A DNA stretch of 64,000 nt, taken from Phytopythium helicoides (Eukaryota > Oomycota > Peronosporomycetes > Pythiales > Pythiaceae). Position numbers and translations under genes: made by a program. Each line of letters starts with the position of its first letter. Positions within the stretch are counted from its first letter, which is position 1. Positions 11,101 to 20,558 of this stretch are shown piece after piece. Where the stretch lies: assembly GCA_024867545.1 (NCBI GenBank), contig JANFNE010000028.1, forward strand, positions 186,001-250,000, given 5' to 3'. A model generated the notes under the pieces. It searched no databases, was not told the origin of the DNA, and worked only from the letters and a program-made list of their open reading frames with translations.

Positions 11101-12013
11101 CTTCACATATGCATTGAACATTGACAGTCAGTTAGCCAATCTGGTGAATGCATGGGCTCGGCTCGAAATTGGGATGGTGGCCCCAGAACGCGTCTTCGAG
11201 TTCTCCAACATTCCTTCAGAAGGTAAAAGCAACAGCCTCACTATCGATCCACAACCCGAGTGGCCCACCAAGGGAACCATCACATTCGACAGCGTCGTCT
11301 TCAGCTACAAGGAAGGCGGAGCACCAGTACTCAAGGGTATTTCATTCGACATCCGCAACAATGAGAAAATCGGCATCGTCGGACGCACCGGAGCAGGCAA
11401 ATCCAGTCTCACCATGGCGCTCTTCCGCATCAACGAGCTCGTATCCGGACGTATCCTCATTGATGGGGTCGACATCTCCACCATGCCGCTCCGAACACTG
11501 CGCTCGCACATGTCCATCATTCCGCAGTCACCCGTGCTCTTCAAGGGAACGTTGCGCGCATACATGGATCCGTTCGACGAGTTCTTGAACGCCGACATCT
11601 GGGACGCGCTCGACAAGGTGGACATGAAGCAGCAGGTGTCTGAGCTTGATGGAAAGCTGGCCCACGAGCTGAGTGAGAATGGAGAGAATTTCAGTGTGGG
11701 CGAGCGGCAGTTGTTGTGCATGGCTCGCGCGCTGCTGACCAAGAGCCGCATCGTGGTGATGGATGAGGCGACGGCGTCGATCGACCACGCGACGGAGAAG
11801 AAACTACAGGCGATGATCGATGGGGACTTCCAGGATGCGACGGTGCTGACGATCGCTCACCGTTTGACGACGGTGCTGGACTCGGATCGTATCATGGTGT
11901 TGAGCGACGGGAAGGTGGTGGAGTTTGGTGCTCCTCGCGAGTTGGTGGCGCGTGAAGGTAGCGTGTTCCGTGAGCTTGCGAGTGAGGGCGGGTACTTTGA
12001 TCAGTTGCAGTAG
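8195..12013 (+). CDS. ABCC/MRP-type ABC transporter, copy B
   Basis: 1272-residue transporter with the TMD1-NBD1-TMD2-NBD2 order. Walker A of NBD1 is near residue 469, LSGGQ near 558 and the Walker B variant ILDSPLAAVD near 580; NBD2 has GRTGAGKSS near 1062, FSVGERQ near 1166 and MDEATASID near 1188. The start is the ATG of MDMRLT. The first ~680 residues are almost identical to copy A. The second half is a mosaic: some TMD2 stretches are private to B, while the last ~40 residues (ending GGYFDQLQ) match C rather than A. It is followed by a 3' flank shared with C. Substrate unknown; membrane export driven by ATP is inferred from family. Confidence 0.93.
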   Translation: MDMRLTLGFASDFTASVSMSSSPLTQTSTRDYATFASEPKAKTTPQSSPSTASWISRLLFRYANHTMKIGNERQLNMDDLWELEGENQSAVAFKQFQQQYERRGRSLVRAIVATYGAQIGLCGVASGLTAACNLFAPVVLHHVISAFASPEIDVSDLTRWLGAFFTSRLLIAFLSTQSTFALDVMAIRLLASLKGLLFRKAMSRSLQTRSDVKVVELMNLFTSDMSNIMWLAHEFNSVWILPIQISISVYMLYYVIGWAAFAGLAVIALSMVITFFIGSTIGAAFGAMMHHKDSRMKAVKEVFSAIQIVKLNAWESKFFDKIMKVRSEELRQVARFLYSVSTTIVVMWVVPLLVSTISFAVYALIMKKTLTAAKVFTAIAVFNSLRDPLRLLPTFIQETLKATVSIDRMGEYLNLPEVDPTNVTRAHKPNEDGVVVSIENASFRWTNEATIFSNLQLQIKKGDLVVVQGPVGAGKSSLCAALLGEMTKTAGRVFVAGSVAYYAQQPWIQNMSIRDNILFGHPLDERKYQRVLDACGLLPDLKQFPGGDLTEIGQKGVNLSGGQKARVSLARACYSDADIFILDSPLAAVDAVVQSEIFSKCICGFLEDKTVILVTHSPDIIASEAVNVRVMIQDGKVIASEVPKRDPKRSRSSYVKSTKPTMVDGAKDLNELGSSTEGRLIDDEDRKAGRVSLAVFSHYLNALGGFKVCLLLILIQIMWQGFQISSDLWLSHWTGQKDAAYDLKKTTYNMEIYVLLCGGSALMVSARAFAVAAFGLRGARLMFESMTKSLLSAPLRFFDVNPIGRITNRYGDDIASLDTNLPFVFGSFLAVVIIMCCQLATAVYILRILGLFVIPLAYIYVSIGSFYLLPSREISRLLKIASSPVLSHISQSEDGVVTIRAFGQDSVHRIFDENFARNDVNNRAWYAETVASQWFKLRMELLGCAIVICIVSSLVYLRGVLSPGIVGVAFTYALNIDSQLANLVNAWARLEIGMVAPERVFEFSNIPSEGKSNSLTIDPQPEWPTKGTITFDSVVFSYKEGGAPVLKGISFDIRNNEKIGIVGRTGAGKSSLTMALFRINELVSGRILIDGVDISTMPLRTLRSHMSIIPQSPVLFKGTLRAYMDPFDEFLNADIWDALDKVDMKQQVSELDGKLAHELSENGENFSVGERQLLCMARALLTKSRIVVMDEATASIDHATEKKLQAMIDGDFQDATVLTIAHRLTTVLDSDRIMVLSDGKVVEFGAPRELVAREGSVFRELASEGGYFDQLQ

Positions 12014-12822
12014 ACCGATATTGAGTTGGTTTGAAGCATCCATGAAGCTTGAATCTTTCCTACTGAACATGTTACAAGCGGTGTATCTTTTTAGATCCGT
12101 GATGCAAATCGTAGAAATTCCTCTTCACTAATTGCTGAAGCAGGTCATTCTAAGAGAAAAGGGCCAGCAATGTGTCGTCGAGTTCTCTGTGGCGCCGTGT
12201 TGTCTTCATCGTTGGCGGAAACATCACTTTCGTTGTCCTAGTTGCACGAAGGTCGCGTAACATTGTTGGCAAAAGTTTGATGGCTTTTGGCAAAAGCCAC
12301 CAAAAGCCGAGCCCAAAAGCCAACAAGGCAGTCGGGTGCCAGAAGCTGAAGGCGCGAGGCTGCCAACACGACCAGATCGATCCGACATATACGGAATCGC
12401 ACATCCTACACAAGGCGAGCAAGGGACTGTGCACGATCGATCGAGTAGTGGGTCTACCCGGTGGTGGCGGCTCGGTCGAGCGTCGAGATCGCGCTGCTGA
12501 AGAAGACGTACGCGGAGCTGTACAGTGATGACCTGACGAAGGCGCTAAGTGGTGAGCTGAGTGGCGACCAGTACAAGCTGATCCTGGCGGCGATGCGCTG
12601 CGAGATGGCGGGGCTCGACGCGTCGGTGCTCACGTCTGCGAAGACTGCTGCAGCCAGGGGTGCTGCCGATGGTGCTGTTGGTTTTGCTGCAGAGAATGCA
12701 AGTGGTAGTTTCGCTGCTGACGCGAGTGATAGCTTTGCTGCTGATGCGTGTGTTAGTGGCAGCGTGAGAGCGTCAGGCGCCGTTGCTGCGAGTCATACCG
12801 CCATCGTTGGCGGCAACTTCAA
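12014..12822 (+). repeat. 3' flank of copy B, duplicated downstream of copy C
   Basis: From the stop codon of copy B to 12822 the sequence is nearly identical to 18750-19634 downstream of copy C, so the duplicated unit includes gene plus flank. The flank contains a 9-bp palindrome around one base at 12281-12299 built from TGGCTTTTG and CAAAAGCCA, more copies of CAAAAGCC, and an annexin-like coding fragment. Copy C's version is about 76 bases longer near 19005-19085, apparently through gain or loss between short GGCTTTTGATGG-like repeats. Confidence 0.85.
12461..12648 (+). pseudogene. annexin-repeat-like fragment (copy 1)
   Basis: The plus-strand frame encodes a stretch resembling the helices of one annexin repeat: LLKKTYAELYSDDLTKALS followed by GELSGDQYKLIL. 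Annexin repeats typically show a Tyr-rich helix, an L-SGD turn and a Leu-rich helix. Only one repeat, or part of one, is present; true annexins have four. No ATG start is in a sensible position, and the frame runs on into Ala/Ser/Gly-rich sequence with no annexin character. I read it as a decayed gene fragment carried along with the ABCC duplication. Annexins bind Ca2+ and acidic phospholipid; no such function is expected from this piece. Confidence 0.5.
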
Positions 12823-13175
12823 ATGTAAGATATCGACACACACACACTTTAGGACTCCATTTTTTCGACGTCGCTCTGAGACGGCATGAATCGCTGCTAA
12901 TACCCTCGCTTTCAGGTCTCGATGAGTGTAAGATCACTCAGCGAAATCGATTGCAATAGAGCTTCGTCCGATCGAGTGAGGGCAACTAGACAGTAGATAC
13001 CAGACATCCCCATCGACCTATACCTACCTCCAATTGTCACAGACACGACGCCTCCGCCGCTGCATGCTAGCACTTATGCCAACGCTGGTCCAGCTTGTCA
13101 TTGCGATGCTGCTCAAGATGCACAAGCAACCGGATGCTCCATTGCTGCGACTGTCGGCACATCTGGTCACCACTC

Positions 13176-13737
13176 CTACCACGCCGCCACAGATGACGAC
13201 TCACGGCTACACATTGTGCTAGCTCTAATTGCCACCACCGTGCTTCCTCCAAGCAATCTCCCGACATTGAAGCGACACAGATCCTCATAGCATCCAGCAA
13301 TAGAAAGTAGGACGTCACTGGTCACTGAGCTCGTCGACGTCGTGCTTGCAGAGCTCGCGCCGCCAGGGAAAGTCACGTTTCCTCCAGACTGGCCGCCAGA
13401 ATCGCCAGACACGCTCACCACACCGCCAGAAGCAGTCGTGGACGCACCCTACGAGATCGCACGACTCCGCTCTTCACGGCACCCGTCGCAGCACTTCAAC
13501 CCACGCTCACAACATCGACTTACCCGCACCGTTCAATATACTCGCGCTGCCGTTCACGGAAGATCCGTCCGCGATGTCGATCTTGCTGACAAACGACGCC
13601 GACGATCCGATTCCAATGCGCACGGGCCCACTCGAGGCACCAGAGTTGTAGCTCGTCACATTCACGTTGCCGCCGCCGCTGCTACTGCTGCTGCGTTGAG
13701 ATGACCACCGAGCCACTCGTCGACCAGCCATCGCCAC
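13176..13737 (-). pseudogene. decayed Ser/Gly-repeat protein remnant
   Basis: Two overlapping minus-strand frames carry fragments of a low-complexity Ser/Gly/Asn pattern: SSSGGGNVNVTSYNSG near 13680 and SGDSGGQSGGNVTFPGG near 13390. A frame change and stops lie between them. The recurring GGNV/GGQS pattern recalls long Ser/Gly-rich repeat proteins of oomycetes, but that link is from general memory only. No start codon, signal peptide or second domain can be joined to it. A chance low-complexity stretch remains possible. Confidence 0.35.
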
Positions 13738-14419
13738 TCGTCAAAGGCAGAACCGCTAACTGAGCCGGACGACACCGGTGCGTTCGCGTTCAACGAAGTC
13801 AGCTTCGTGGCTCACGACTCCATCGCGTCATACCGGATCAGGACCATGTTTATCACGGCACGGTGACAGACGAAGCCAATCACAGTTTCGACGGGTTATC
13901 GCAGGTGAGGATGCCACCTAGCTTGGGGATGCATGAGGCTAGCAGCATGATCGCTCGCAGGTCATCGAAATCGACCGCCGGCACGTCGGTCACTTCAGCG
14001 AGGTGCTCCTTGACTCAAACGCGAAGGATGTTGTTGACTGCAAATGGTTCTGAACGGTAAGTATTCAGAGCTGTCCGGGCCACGCACGGCATTGTAAATC
14101 TAACATGGAAGTCAAAAATATCATTCTCAAGTAGGAATGCTGGTTCTTGATTTTGTTGAGAGAAAGTGGCATGAGGCGGGTCGGTGCCACGCTGGGTGGT
14201 ACGAGTCTTGCAGTAGGCACACACCAGAAGCACTAGCAGAGCGGAGGTGAATACGCTCATGTTATCGGTCCAACCAGCCTCCATCTTGAGAGCGTAGTCT
14301 TGGAGTGGCTGCCAAGTGCGTGCAGCTACAACTTGAAACAGTCTGAGCTCCTCTGGCCAATCTCCGGTGTTGGTACACCGATGAAGCCAGACAGGGTCTT
14401 TAAGACGAACCCCTAGCAG

Positions 14420-14425
<6 letters not shown>

Positions 14426-14450
<25 letters not shown>
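14426..14450. repeat. 25-T homopolymer followed by GT-rich microsatellite
   Basis: An uninterrupted run of 25 T is followed directly by GT and TTTG repeats. On the minus strand it reads as a poly-A tail, so retroposition is conceivable, but no gene body is recognisable next to it. Confidence 0.7.
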
Positions 14451-14900
14451 GCATTGATGTGTGTGTGTGATTGGTGTGTTTGTTTGTGGAGTCGAGAGAA
14501 TGGTGATAGGGATGATCGAAGTGGAAGTGGAGTTCGTCAAAAAAGGAGTATAACACCATAATTCAGTCATTAGGCGAATTGATCTAGAGCATTCGCGATT
14601 CGTTTGCAGCATCTACAAAATGCGCACAACTATCCTTTGCGACTCAACCTATCAGGTGTAACACCTGCTCCTAAAGCCTGCAGGCGCTTTAGACTATCGA
14701 CCGCGGGTCTGGATAGAACGAACTCAAATGCAAAGAGCCTTTGTTCGCTGCGAGTTGGCATTAAATTCGCCAGCCTTCGATCCACAGCACCCCACTTTTG
14801 GCAGAAATGCCGCTGAAGTGACTGCTGTGATGCGCACGGGATCACTCGCAACTTCAGTCAGTTCCGACAGTACTTTACCCTGATCTGAGTACAGAGCGTT

Positions 14901-17900
14901 ATGGATCAAGGTGACAGATTTTGGGGGAAAACGGCCAAATCGCTCACTCTCGGATTCGCCAGCGACTTCACAGCTCCAGTCTCCATGAGCTCCTTACCGT
15001 TGACACAAGCATCCACCCGCGACTACGCGACGTTCGAGGATAAGCAGAAAATCAAGTCAACGCCTCCAACACCGCCAAGCGCCGCGTCATGGATCTCCCG
15101 ACTACTCTTCCGTTACGCCAACCACACGATGAAGATCGGCAATGAACGACAGCTCAACATGGACGACCTGTGGGAGCTCGAGGGCGAGAACCAGTCTGCA
15201 GTCGCCTTCAAGCAATTCCAGCAACAATACGAGCGCCACGGACGATCGCTGGTCCGAGCCATCGTCGCGACGTATGGTGCCCAAATCGGCTTGTGTGGTG
15301 TTGCATCCGGACTCACAGCGGCCTGCAACCTGTTCGCTCCGGTTGTATTGCACCACCTAATCGACACTTTCGCTTCGCCGGAGATTGATGTGAGTGACTT
15401 GACACGGTGGCTCGGTGCTTTCTTCACCTCGCGTCTCCTCATCGCTTTTTTGTCGACACAATCGACGTTCGCACTCGATGTGATGGCAATCCGACTTCTG
15501 GCGGGTCTCAAGGGGTTGCTCTTTCGCAAGGCCATGCGTCGCAGCTTGCAAACTCGCAGTGATGTCAAGGTGGTCGAGATCTCGAATCTGTTCACGTCCG
15601 ACATGTCCAACATTATGTGGTTGGCGCGACAGTTCAACAACGTTTGGATATTGCCTATCCAAATTAGCATCTCCGTCTACATGCTGTACTATGTCATCGG
15701 CTGGGCTGCGTTCGCTGGATTGGCTGTCATTGCCCTCTCACTGGTCGTCACATTCTTCATAAGAAAGGCAAGCCACGATGCTTATGACACCATGATGGAA
15801 CGTAAAGACGATCGTATGAAAGTTGTCAAGGAGGTCTTCAGCGCTATCCAGATCGTCAAGTTGAACGCGTGGGAAAGCAAGTTCTTCGACAAGATCATGA
15901 AAGTACGATCTGAAGAGCTGCGTCAGGCGGCACGGCTCCTCTACAACATTTCCACAACCATTGTTGTCATGTGGGTGGGGCCGCTGTTAGTCTCGACCAT
16001 CTCCTTCGCGGTGTATGCGCTGGTTATGAAAGAAACACTGACTGCTGCCAAGGTCTTCACTGCAATCGCGCTCTTCAATTCGTTGAGGAACCCACTTAAC
16101 TTGCTACCGACATTAATCCAGGTATTCCTCGTGTCAAAGATTTCGATTGATCGCATGGGAGAGTACCTGAATTTGCCCGAAGTAGACCCAACCAATGTTA
16201 CTCGCGCACACAAGCCGAATGAAGATGGCGTTATCGTGTCAATTGAGAACGCATCTTTCCAGTGGACAAACGAGGCGACGATCTTTAGCAACCTACAACT
16301 CCAGATCAAGAAAGGAGACCTCGTCGTTGTTCAAGGACCAGTCGGAGCCGGAAAATCATCTTTGTGTGCAGCACTTCTAGGAGAGATGACCAAAACCGCT
16401 GGTCGAGTCTTCGTCGCCGGCTCCGTTGCGTACTACGCACAGCAACCGTGGATCCAGAACATGTCGATCCGCGACAACATCCTGTTCGGACATCCTCTCG
16501 ATGAGCGAAAATATCAACGAGTGTTGGATGCGTGTGGACTTCTTCCTGATCTGAAACAGTTTCCCGGCGGGGACTTGACGGAGATCGGACAAAAGGGTGT
16601 CAATCTATCAGGCGGACAGAAGGCTCGTGTGAGTTTGGCTCGTGCATGCTACTCGGATGCTGACATTTTCATTCTGGATTCTCCGCTGGCTGCGGTGGAC
16701 GCAGTTGTTCAGAGTGAGATCTTCAGCAAGTGCATTTGCGGATTCCTTGAGGACAAGACTGTAATTTTGGTGACTCACAGTCCGGATATCATCGCTTCAG
16801 AGGCGGTCAACGTACGCGTGATGATTCAAGATGGTAAAGTGATTGCTGCCGAAGTGCTCAAGCGAGATCCGAAGCGATCACGCAGCTCGTACGTGAAGCC
16901 CACAAAATCTACGAAGGTTGATGACGCGAAGGATTTGAATGAATTGGGAAGCTCGACGGAAGGTCGTTTGATTGACGACGAAGATCGCAAAGTTGGTCGT
17001 GTTTCACTCGCTGTTTTCTCACATTACTTCAATGCTTTGGGAGGCTTCAAGGTTTGCTTGCTGTTGATCTTGATCCAAATTATGTGGCAAGGTTTCCAGA
17101 TTTCGAGTGATCTGTGGTTGAGTCATTGGACCGGACAGAAAGATGCCGCTTACGACCTGAAAAAGACGACGTACAATATGGAGATCTATGTGCTGCTTTG
17201 TGGTGGAAGTGCTTTGGTGGTGTCGGCGCGAGCTTTCGCAGTCACCATCGTTGGTCTCCGAGGCGCTCGTTTAATGTTTGAGTCGATGACGAAGTCATTA
17301 TTGAGTGCTCCGTTGCGATTCTTCGATGTAAACCCAATCGGCCGAATCACCAATCGGTATGGGGATGATATTGCGTCGCTCGACACCGACCTTCCATTTA
17401 CATTTGGGAACTTCTTAGCCGTGGCTATTATCATGTGCTGTCAGCTTGCCACGGCTGTTTACATCGTCCGCATTCTCGGTTTGTTCGTCATCCCACTTGC
17501 TTACATCTACGTGAGCATCGGAAGTTTATATCTGCTGCCATCTCGAGAGATCTCTCGTCTTCTGAAGGTCGCCTCTTCACCGGTCCTCAGCCACATCTCT
17601 CAGTCGGAGGATGGTGTCGTGACCATCCGAGCATTTGGCCAAGATAGTGTTCATCGTATCCTCGACGAGAACTTTGCTCGTAACGATGTGAACAATCGCG
17701 CGTGGTACGCCGAAACTGTTGCAAGTCAGTGGTTTAAACTCCGGATGGAGCTTCTTGGTTGTGCGATTGTGATCTGCATTGTGTCGTCGCTGGTATATCT
17801 CCGAGGGATTGTCTCTCCTGGTATGGTTGGCGTCGCCTTCACATATGCATTGAACATTGACGGTCGGCTAGTCAATTTGGTTGATACATGGGCGTGGTTG

Positions 17901-18749
17901 GAGATTCAAATGGTGGCCCCGGAACGCGTCTTCGAGTTCTCCAACATTCCTTCAGAAGGCAAGAGCAACAACCTCACTATCGAGCCACAACCCGAGTGGC
18001 CCACCAAGGGAACCATCACATTCGACAATGTCGTCTTCAGCTACAAGGAAGGCGGCGCACCAGTGCTCAAGGGTATCTCATTCGACATCCGCAACAATGA
18101 GAAAATCGGCATCGTCGGACGCACCGGAGCAGGCAAATCCAGTCTCACCATGGCGCTCTTCCGCATCAACGAGCTCGTCTCCGGACGCATCCTCATCGAT
18201 GGGGTCGACATCTCCACCATGCCGCTCCGAACACTGCGCTCGCACATGTCCATCATTCCGCAGTCGCCCGTGCTCTTCAAGGGAACGCTGCGCGCATACA
18301 TGGATCCGTTCGACGAGTTCTCGGACGCCGACATCTGGGACGCGCTCGACAGGGTGGACATGAAGCAGCAGGTGTCTGAGCTTGATGGCAAGCTGGCCCA
18401 CGAGCTGAGTGAGAATGGAGAGAATTTCAGTGTGGGCGAGCGGCAGTTGCTGTGCATGGCTCGTGCACTGCTGACCAAGAGCCGCATCGTGGCGATGGAT
18501 GAGGCGACGGCGTCGATCGACCACGCGACGGAGAAGAAACTGCAGGCGATGATCGATAGGGACTTCCAGGATGCGACGGTGCTGACGATCGCTCACCGTT
18601 TGACGACGGTGCTGGACTCGGATCGTATCATGGTGTTGAGCGACGGGAAGGTGGTGGAGTTTGGTGCTCCTCGCGAGTTGGTGGCGCGTGAAGGTAGCGT
18701 GTTCCGTGAGCTTGCGAGTGAGGGCGGGTACTTTGATCAGTTGCAGTAG
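14901..18749 (+). CDS. ABCC/MRP-type ABC transporter, copy C
   Basis: 1282-residue transporter with the same layout and motifs as copies A and B (GPVGAGKSS, LSGGQ, ILDSPLAAVD in NBD1; GRTGAGKSS, FSVGERQ, MDEATASID in NBD2). The first ~15 residues are unique (MDQGDRFWGKTAK) and replace the MDMR start of the others. TMD1 carries clustered differences around residues 275-300 and 400-420, while both NBDs are nearly unchanged. In TMD2 it resembles A in some stretches and B in others. No introns. Export of an unknown substrate is inferred from family. Copies B and C are 6.7 kb apart in the same direction. Confidence 0.93.
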   Translation: MDQGDRFWGKTAKSLTLGFASDFTAPVSMSSLPLTQASTRDYATFEDKQKIKSTPPTPPSAASWISRLLFRYANHTMKIGNERQLNMDDLWELEGENQSAVAFKQFQQQYERHGRSLVRAIVATYGAQIGLCGVASGLTAACNLFAPVVLHHLIDTFASPEIDVSDLTRWLGAFFTSRLLIAFLSTQSTFALDVMAIRLLAGLKGLLFRKAMRRSLQTRSDVKVVEISNLFTSDMSNIMWLARQFNNVWILPIQISISVYMLYYVIGWAAFAGLAVIALSLVVTFFIRKASHDAYDTMMERKDDRMKVVKEVFSAIQIVKLNAWESKFFDKIMKVRSEELRQAARLLYNISTTIVVMWVGPLLVSTISFAVYALVMKETLTAAKVFTAIALFNSLRNPLNLLPTLIQVFLVSKISIDRMGEYLNLPEVDPTNVTRAHKPNEDGVIVSIENASFQWTNEATIFSNLQLQIKKGDLVVVQGPVGAGKSSLCAALLGEMTKTAGRVFVAGSVAYYAQQPWIQNMSIRDNILFGHPLDERKYQRVLDACGLLPDLKQFPGGDLTEIGQKGVNLSGGQKARVSLARACYSDADIFILDSPLAAVDAVVQSEIFSKCICGFLEDKTVILVTHSPDIIASEAVNVRVMIQDGKVIAAEVLKRDPKRSRSSYVKPTKSTKVDDAKDLNELGSSTEGRLIDDEDRKVGRVSLAVFSHYFNALGGFKVCLLLILIQIMWQGFQISSDLWLSHWTGQKDAAYDLKKTTYNMEIYVLLCGGSALVVSARAFAVTIVGLRGARLMFESMTKSLLSAPLRFFDVNPIGRITNRYGDDIASLDTDLPFTFGNFLAVAIIMCCQLATAVYIVRILGLFVIPLAYIYVSIGSLYLLPSREISRLLKVASSPVLSHISQSEDGVVTIRAFGQDSVHRILDENFARNDVNNRAWYAETVASQWFKLRMELLGCAIVICIVSSLVYLRGIVSPGMVGVAFTYALNIDGRLVNLVDTWAWLEIQMVAPERVFEFSNIPSEGKSNNLTIEPQPEWPTKGTITFDNVVFSYKEGGAPVLKGISFDIRNNEKIGIVGRTGAGKSSLTMALFRINELVSGRILIDGVDISTMPLRTLRSHMSIIPQSPVLFKGTLRAYMDPFDEFSDADIWDALDRVDMKQQVSELDGKLAHELSENGENFSVGERQLLCMARALLTKSRIVAMDEATASIDHATEKKLQAMIDRDFQDATVLTIAHRLTTVLDSDRIMVLSDGKVVEFGAPRELVAREGSVFRELASEGGYFDQLQ

Positions 18750-19634
18750 ACCGATATTGAGTTGGTTTGAAGCATCCATGAAGCTTGAATCTTTCCTACT
18801 GAACATGTTACAAGCGGTGTATCTTTTTAGATCCGTGATGCAAATCGTAGAAATTCCTCTTCACTAATTGCTGAAGCAGGTCATTCTAAGAGAAAAGGGC
18901 CAGCAATGTGTCGTCGAGTTCTCTGCGGCGCCGTGTTGTCTTCATCGTTGGCGGAAACATCACTTTCGTTGTCCTAGTTGCACGAAGGTCGCGTGAACAT
19001 TGTTGGCAAAAGCCAAGCTTTTCGAAAATGTGCTGGCGTACTGACTAGCGTGGCTTTTGACCTAACACCATGTGGCTTTTGATGGCTTTTGATGGTTTTT
19101 GGCAAAAGCCACCAAAAGCCGAGCCCAAAAGCCAACAAGGCAGTCGGGTGCCAGAAGCTGAAAGCGCGAGGCTGCCAACACGACCAGATCGATCCGACAT
19201 ATACGGAATCGCACATCCTACACAAGGCGAGCAAGGGACTGTGCACGATCGATCGAGTAGTGGGTCTACCCGGTGGTGGTGGCTCGGTCGAGCGTCGAGA
19301 TCGCGCTGCTGAAGAAGACGTACGCGGAGCTGTACAGTGATGACCTGACGAAGGCGCTAAGTGGTGAGCTGAGTGGCGACCAGTACAAGCTGATCCTGAC
19401 GGCGATGCGCTGCGAGATGGCGGGGCTCGACGCGTCGGTGCTCACGTCTGCGAAGACTGCTGCAGCCAGGGGTGCTGCCGATGGAGCTGTAGGTTTTTCT
19501 GCAGAGAATGCAAGTGGTAGTTTCGCTGCTGACGCGAGTGATAGCTTTGCTGCTGATGCGTGTGTTAGTGGCAGCGTGAGGGCGTCAGGCGCCGTTACTG
19601 CGAGTCATACCGCCATCGTTGGCAGCAACTTCAA
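18750..19634 (+). repeat. 3' flank of copy C, duplicate of 12014-12822
   Basis: Nearly identical to the flank of copy B apart from about 76 extra bases near 19005-19085 containing further GGCTTTTG motifs. Within it, 18944-18993 and, at its right edge, 19614-19664 form an imperfect direct repeat of about 50 bases sharing GTTGCACGAAGGTCGC; together they bracket the palindromic region and the annexin-like fragment. Confidence 0.85.
19273..19460 (+). pseudogene. annexin-repeat-like fragment (copy 2)
   Basis: Second copy of the one-repeat annexin-like stretch (TYAELYSDDLTKAL, then ELSGDQYKLIL), almost identical to the copy at 12461 apart from a few substitutions. The surrounding frame is open for 143 codons only because the adjoining sequence is Ala/Ser/Gly-rich. 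No start codon or further repeats are visible. Confidence 0.5.
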
Positions 19635-20558
19635 TTTCGTTGTCTTCGTTGCACGAAGGTCGCTTGAAGGAGCAAATATGCTCTCAATAGAGCGCTCCAC
19701 GTAGGTACAGTATTCACAATTTTCCGCGTTTGACACTGCCCGGTTTGCTCGCTCCCTGCTCGTCCTGCTTGAATCTCGACGCTTGGCATTCGCATGCAAA
19801 CAACTTGGTTGATCTGCGTCTGCATTCTCTGCCAGCTGCCATGGCGTTTCTGTGACAACAAAACAAACCTGCTGAAGTACGAACGTCGACAGTCTCGTGC
19901 TCTTTCTTCCTGCAAAGGTTGGGCTTCGGGTCTCTGGGGCTGGCGTCCACAGAGATCTGTCATCACAGTCGCGACACTCCCGCGGAAAAACTTTCGCCTC
20001 CAACTCGCACTGCCATCACCAAGATCCGCAAGACACCCACCAATCCATTCCAATCCGATCCAATCGAGTCATGCCATGCTCATGCAGCCCCACCGAGACC
20101 CCCACTAGTGTTCCCTTGAACCAGCCGAGTGTCAGGGTCGGACTGCGCCCGCCGGGATGTAAACAGCCGTGAAGCGAGCATGGCGTGCGTTCGCGATCAA
20201 GATCGAGATCGAGACGCCCTTCATGCTTCTCGCGAGAACTTGGCAGCCAGTTCCCGTGGAGGCGGTTCGCTTGCTGAGCCTTCAAGGCCTCACGGCAGCC
20301 GCCGGTCTCTCGTATCTTTGCCCGTGTTGCGTGTTTCCGTCAACCCGGACGAACTCCCCGCGCATACAACGCCCAAGTCAGCGTTCCCCCGCGTCCGTTT
20401 TGCGCAGTCACAGACGTATCTTTTCGTGTTCCCGCACCGTGCTGGTCGCGCAGATGCGGAAGAAGTGTCGAGAATTGATGATGGACGAGCCAGGGGGTGG
20501 CTTCACGGGGGTTGTCCAGCGTGGCGGAGGCCGGGCCGTACACTCATCGCTTGAGCCT
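19635..20558. other. intergenic region, no gene recognised
   Basis: About 0.9 kb without a recognisable gene. Several open frames of 70-140 codons occur on both strands, but they overlap one another, have Arg/Ser-rich compositions typical of non-coding GC-rich DNA, and show no domain. The right end is the promoter region of the small membrane protein gene. Confidence 0.5.

Larger units (their letters stand above)
12823..14900. other. gene-poor region between ABCC copies B and C
   Basis: About 2 kb without an intact gene. It contains a decayed Ser/Gly-rich coding remnant on the minus strand, a 25-T run at 14426-14450, a GT-rich microsatellite just after it, and the 5' flank of copy C. Short open frames such as 14015-14284 (minus) and 14630-14851 (minus) show no recognisable domain. 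Confidence 0.5.

Noticed and set aside
12172..12528. Plus-strand gene in the 3' flank of ABCC copy B
   Set aside because: The frame runs across the palindromic CAAAAGCC region with no domain, and the matching stretch after copy C is disrupted by an extra ~76 bases.
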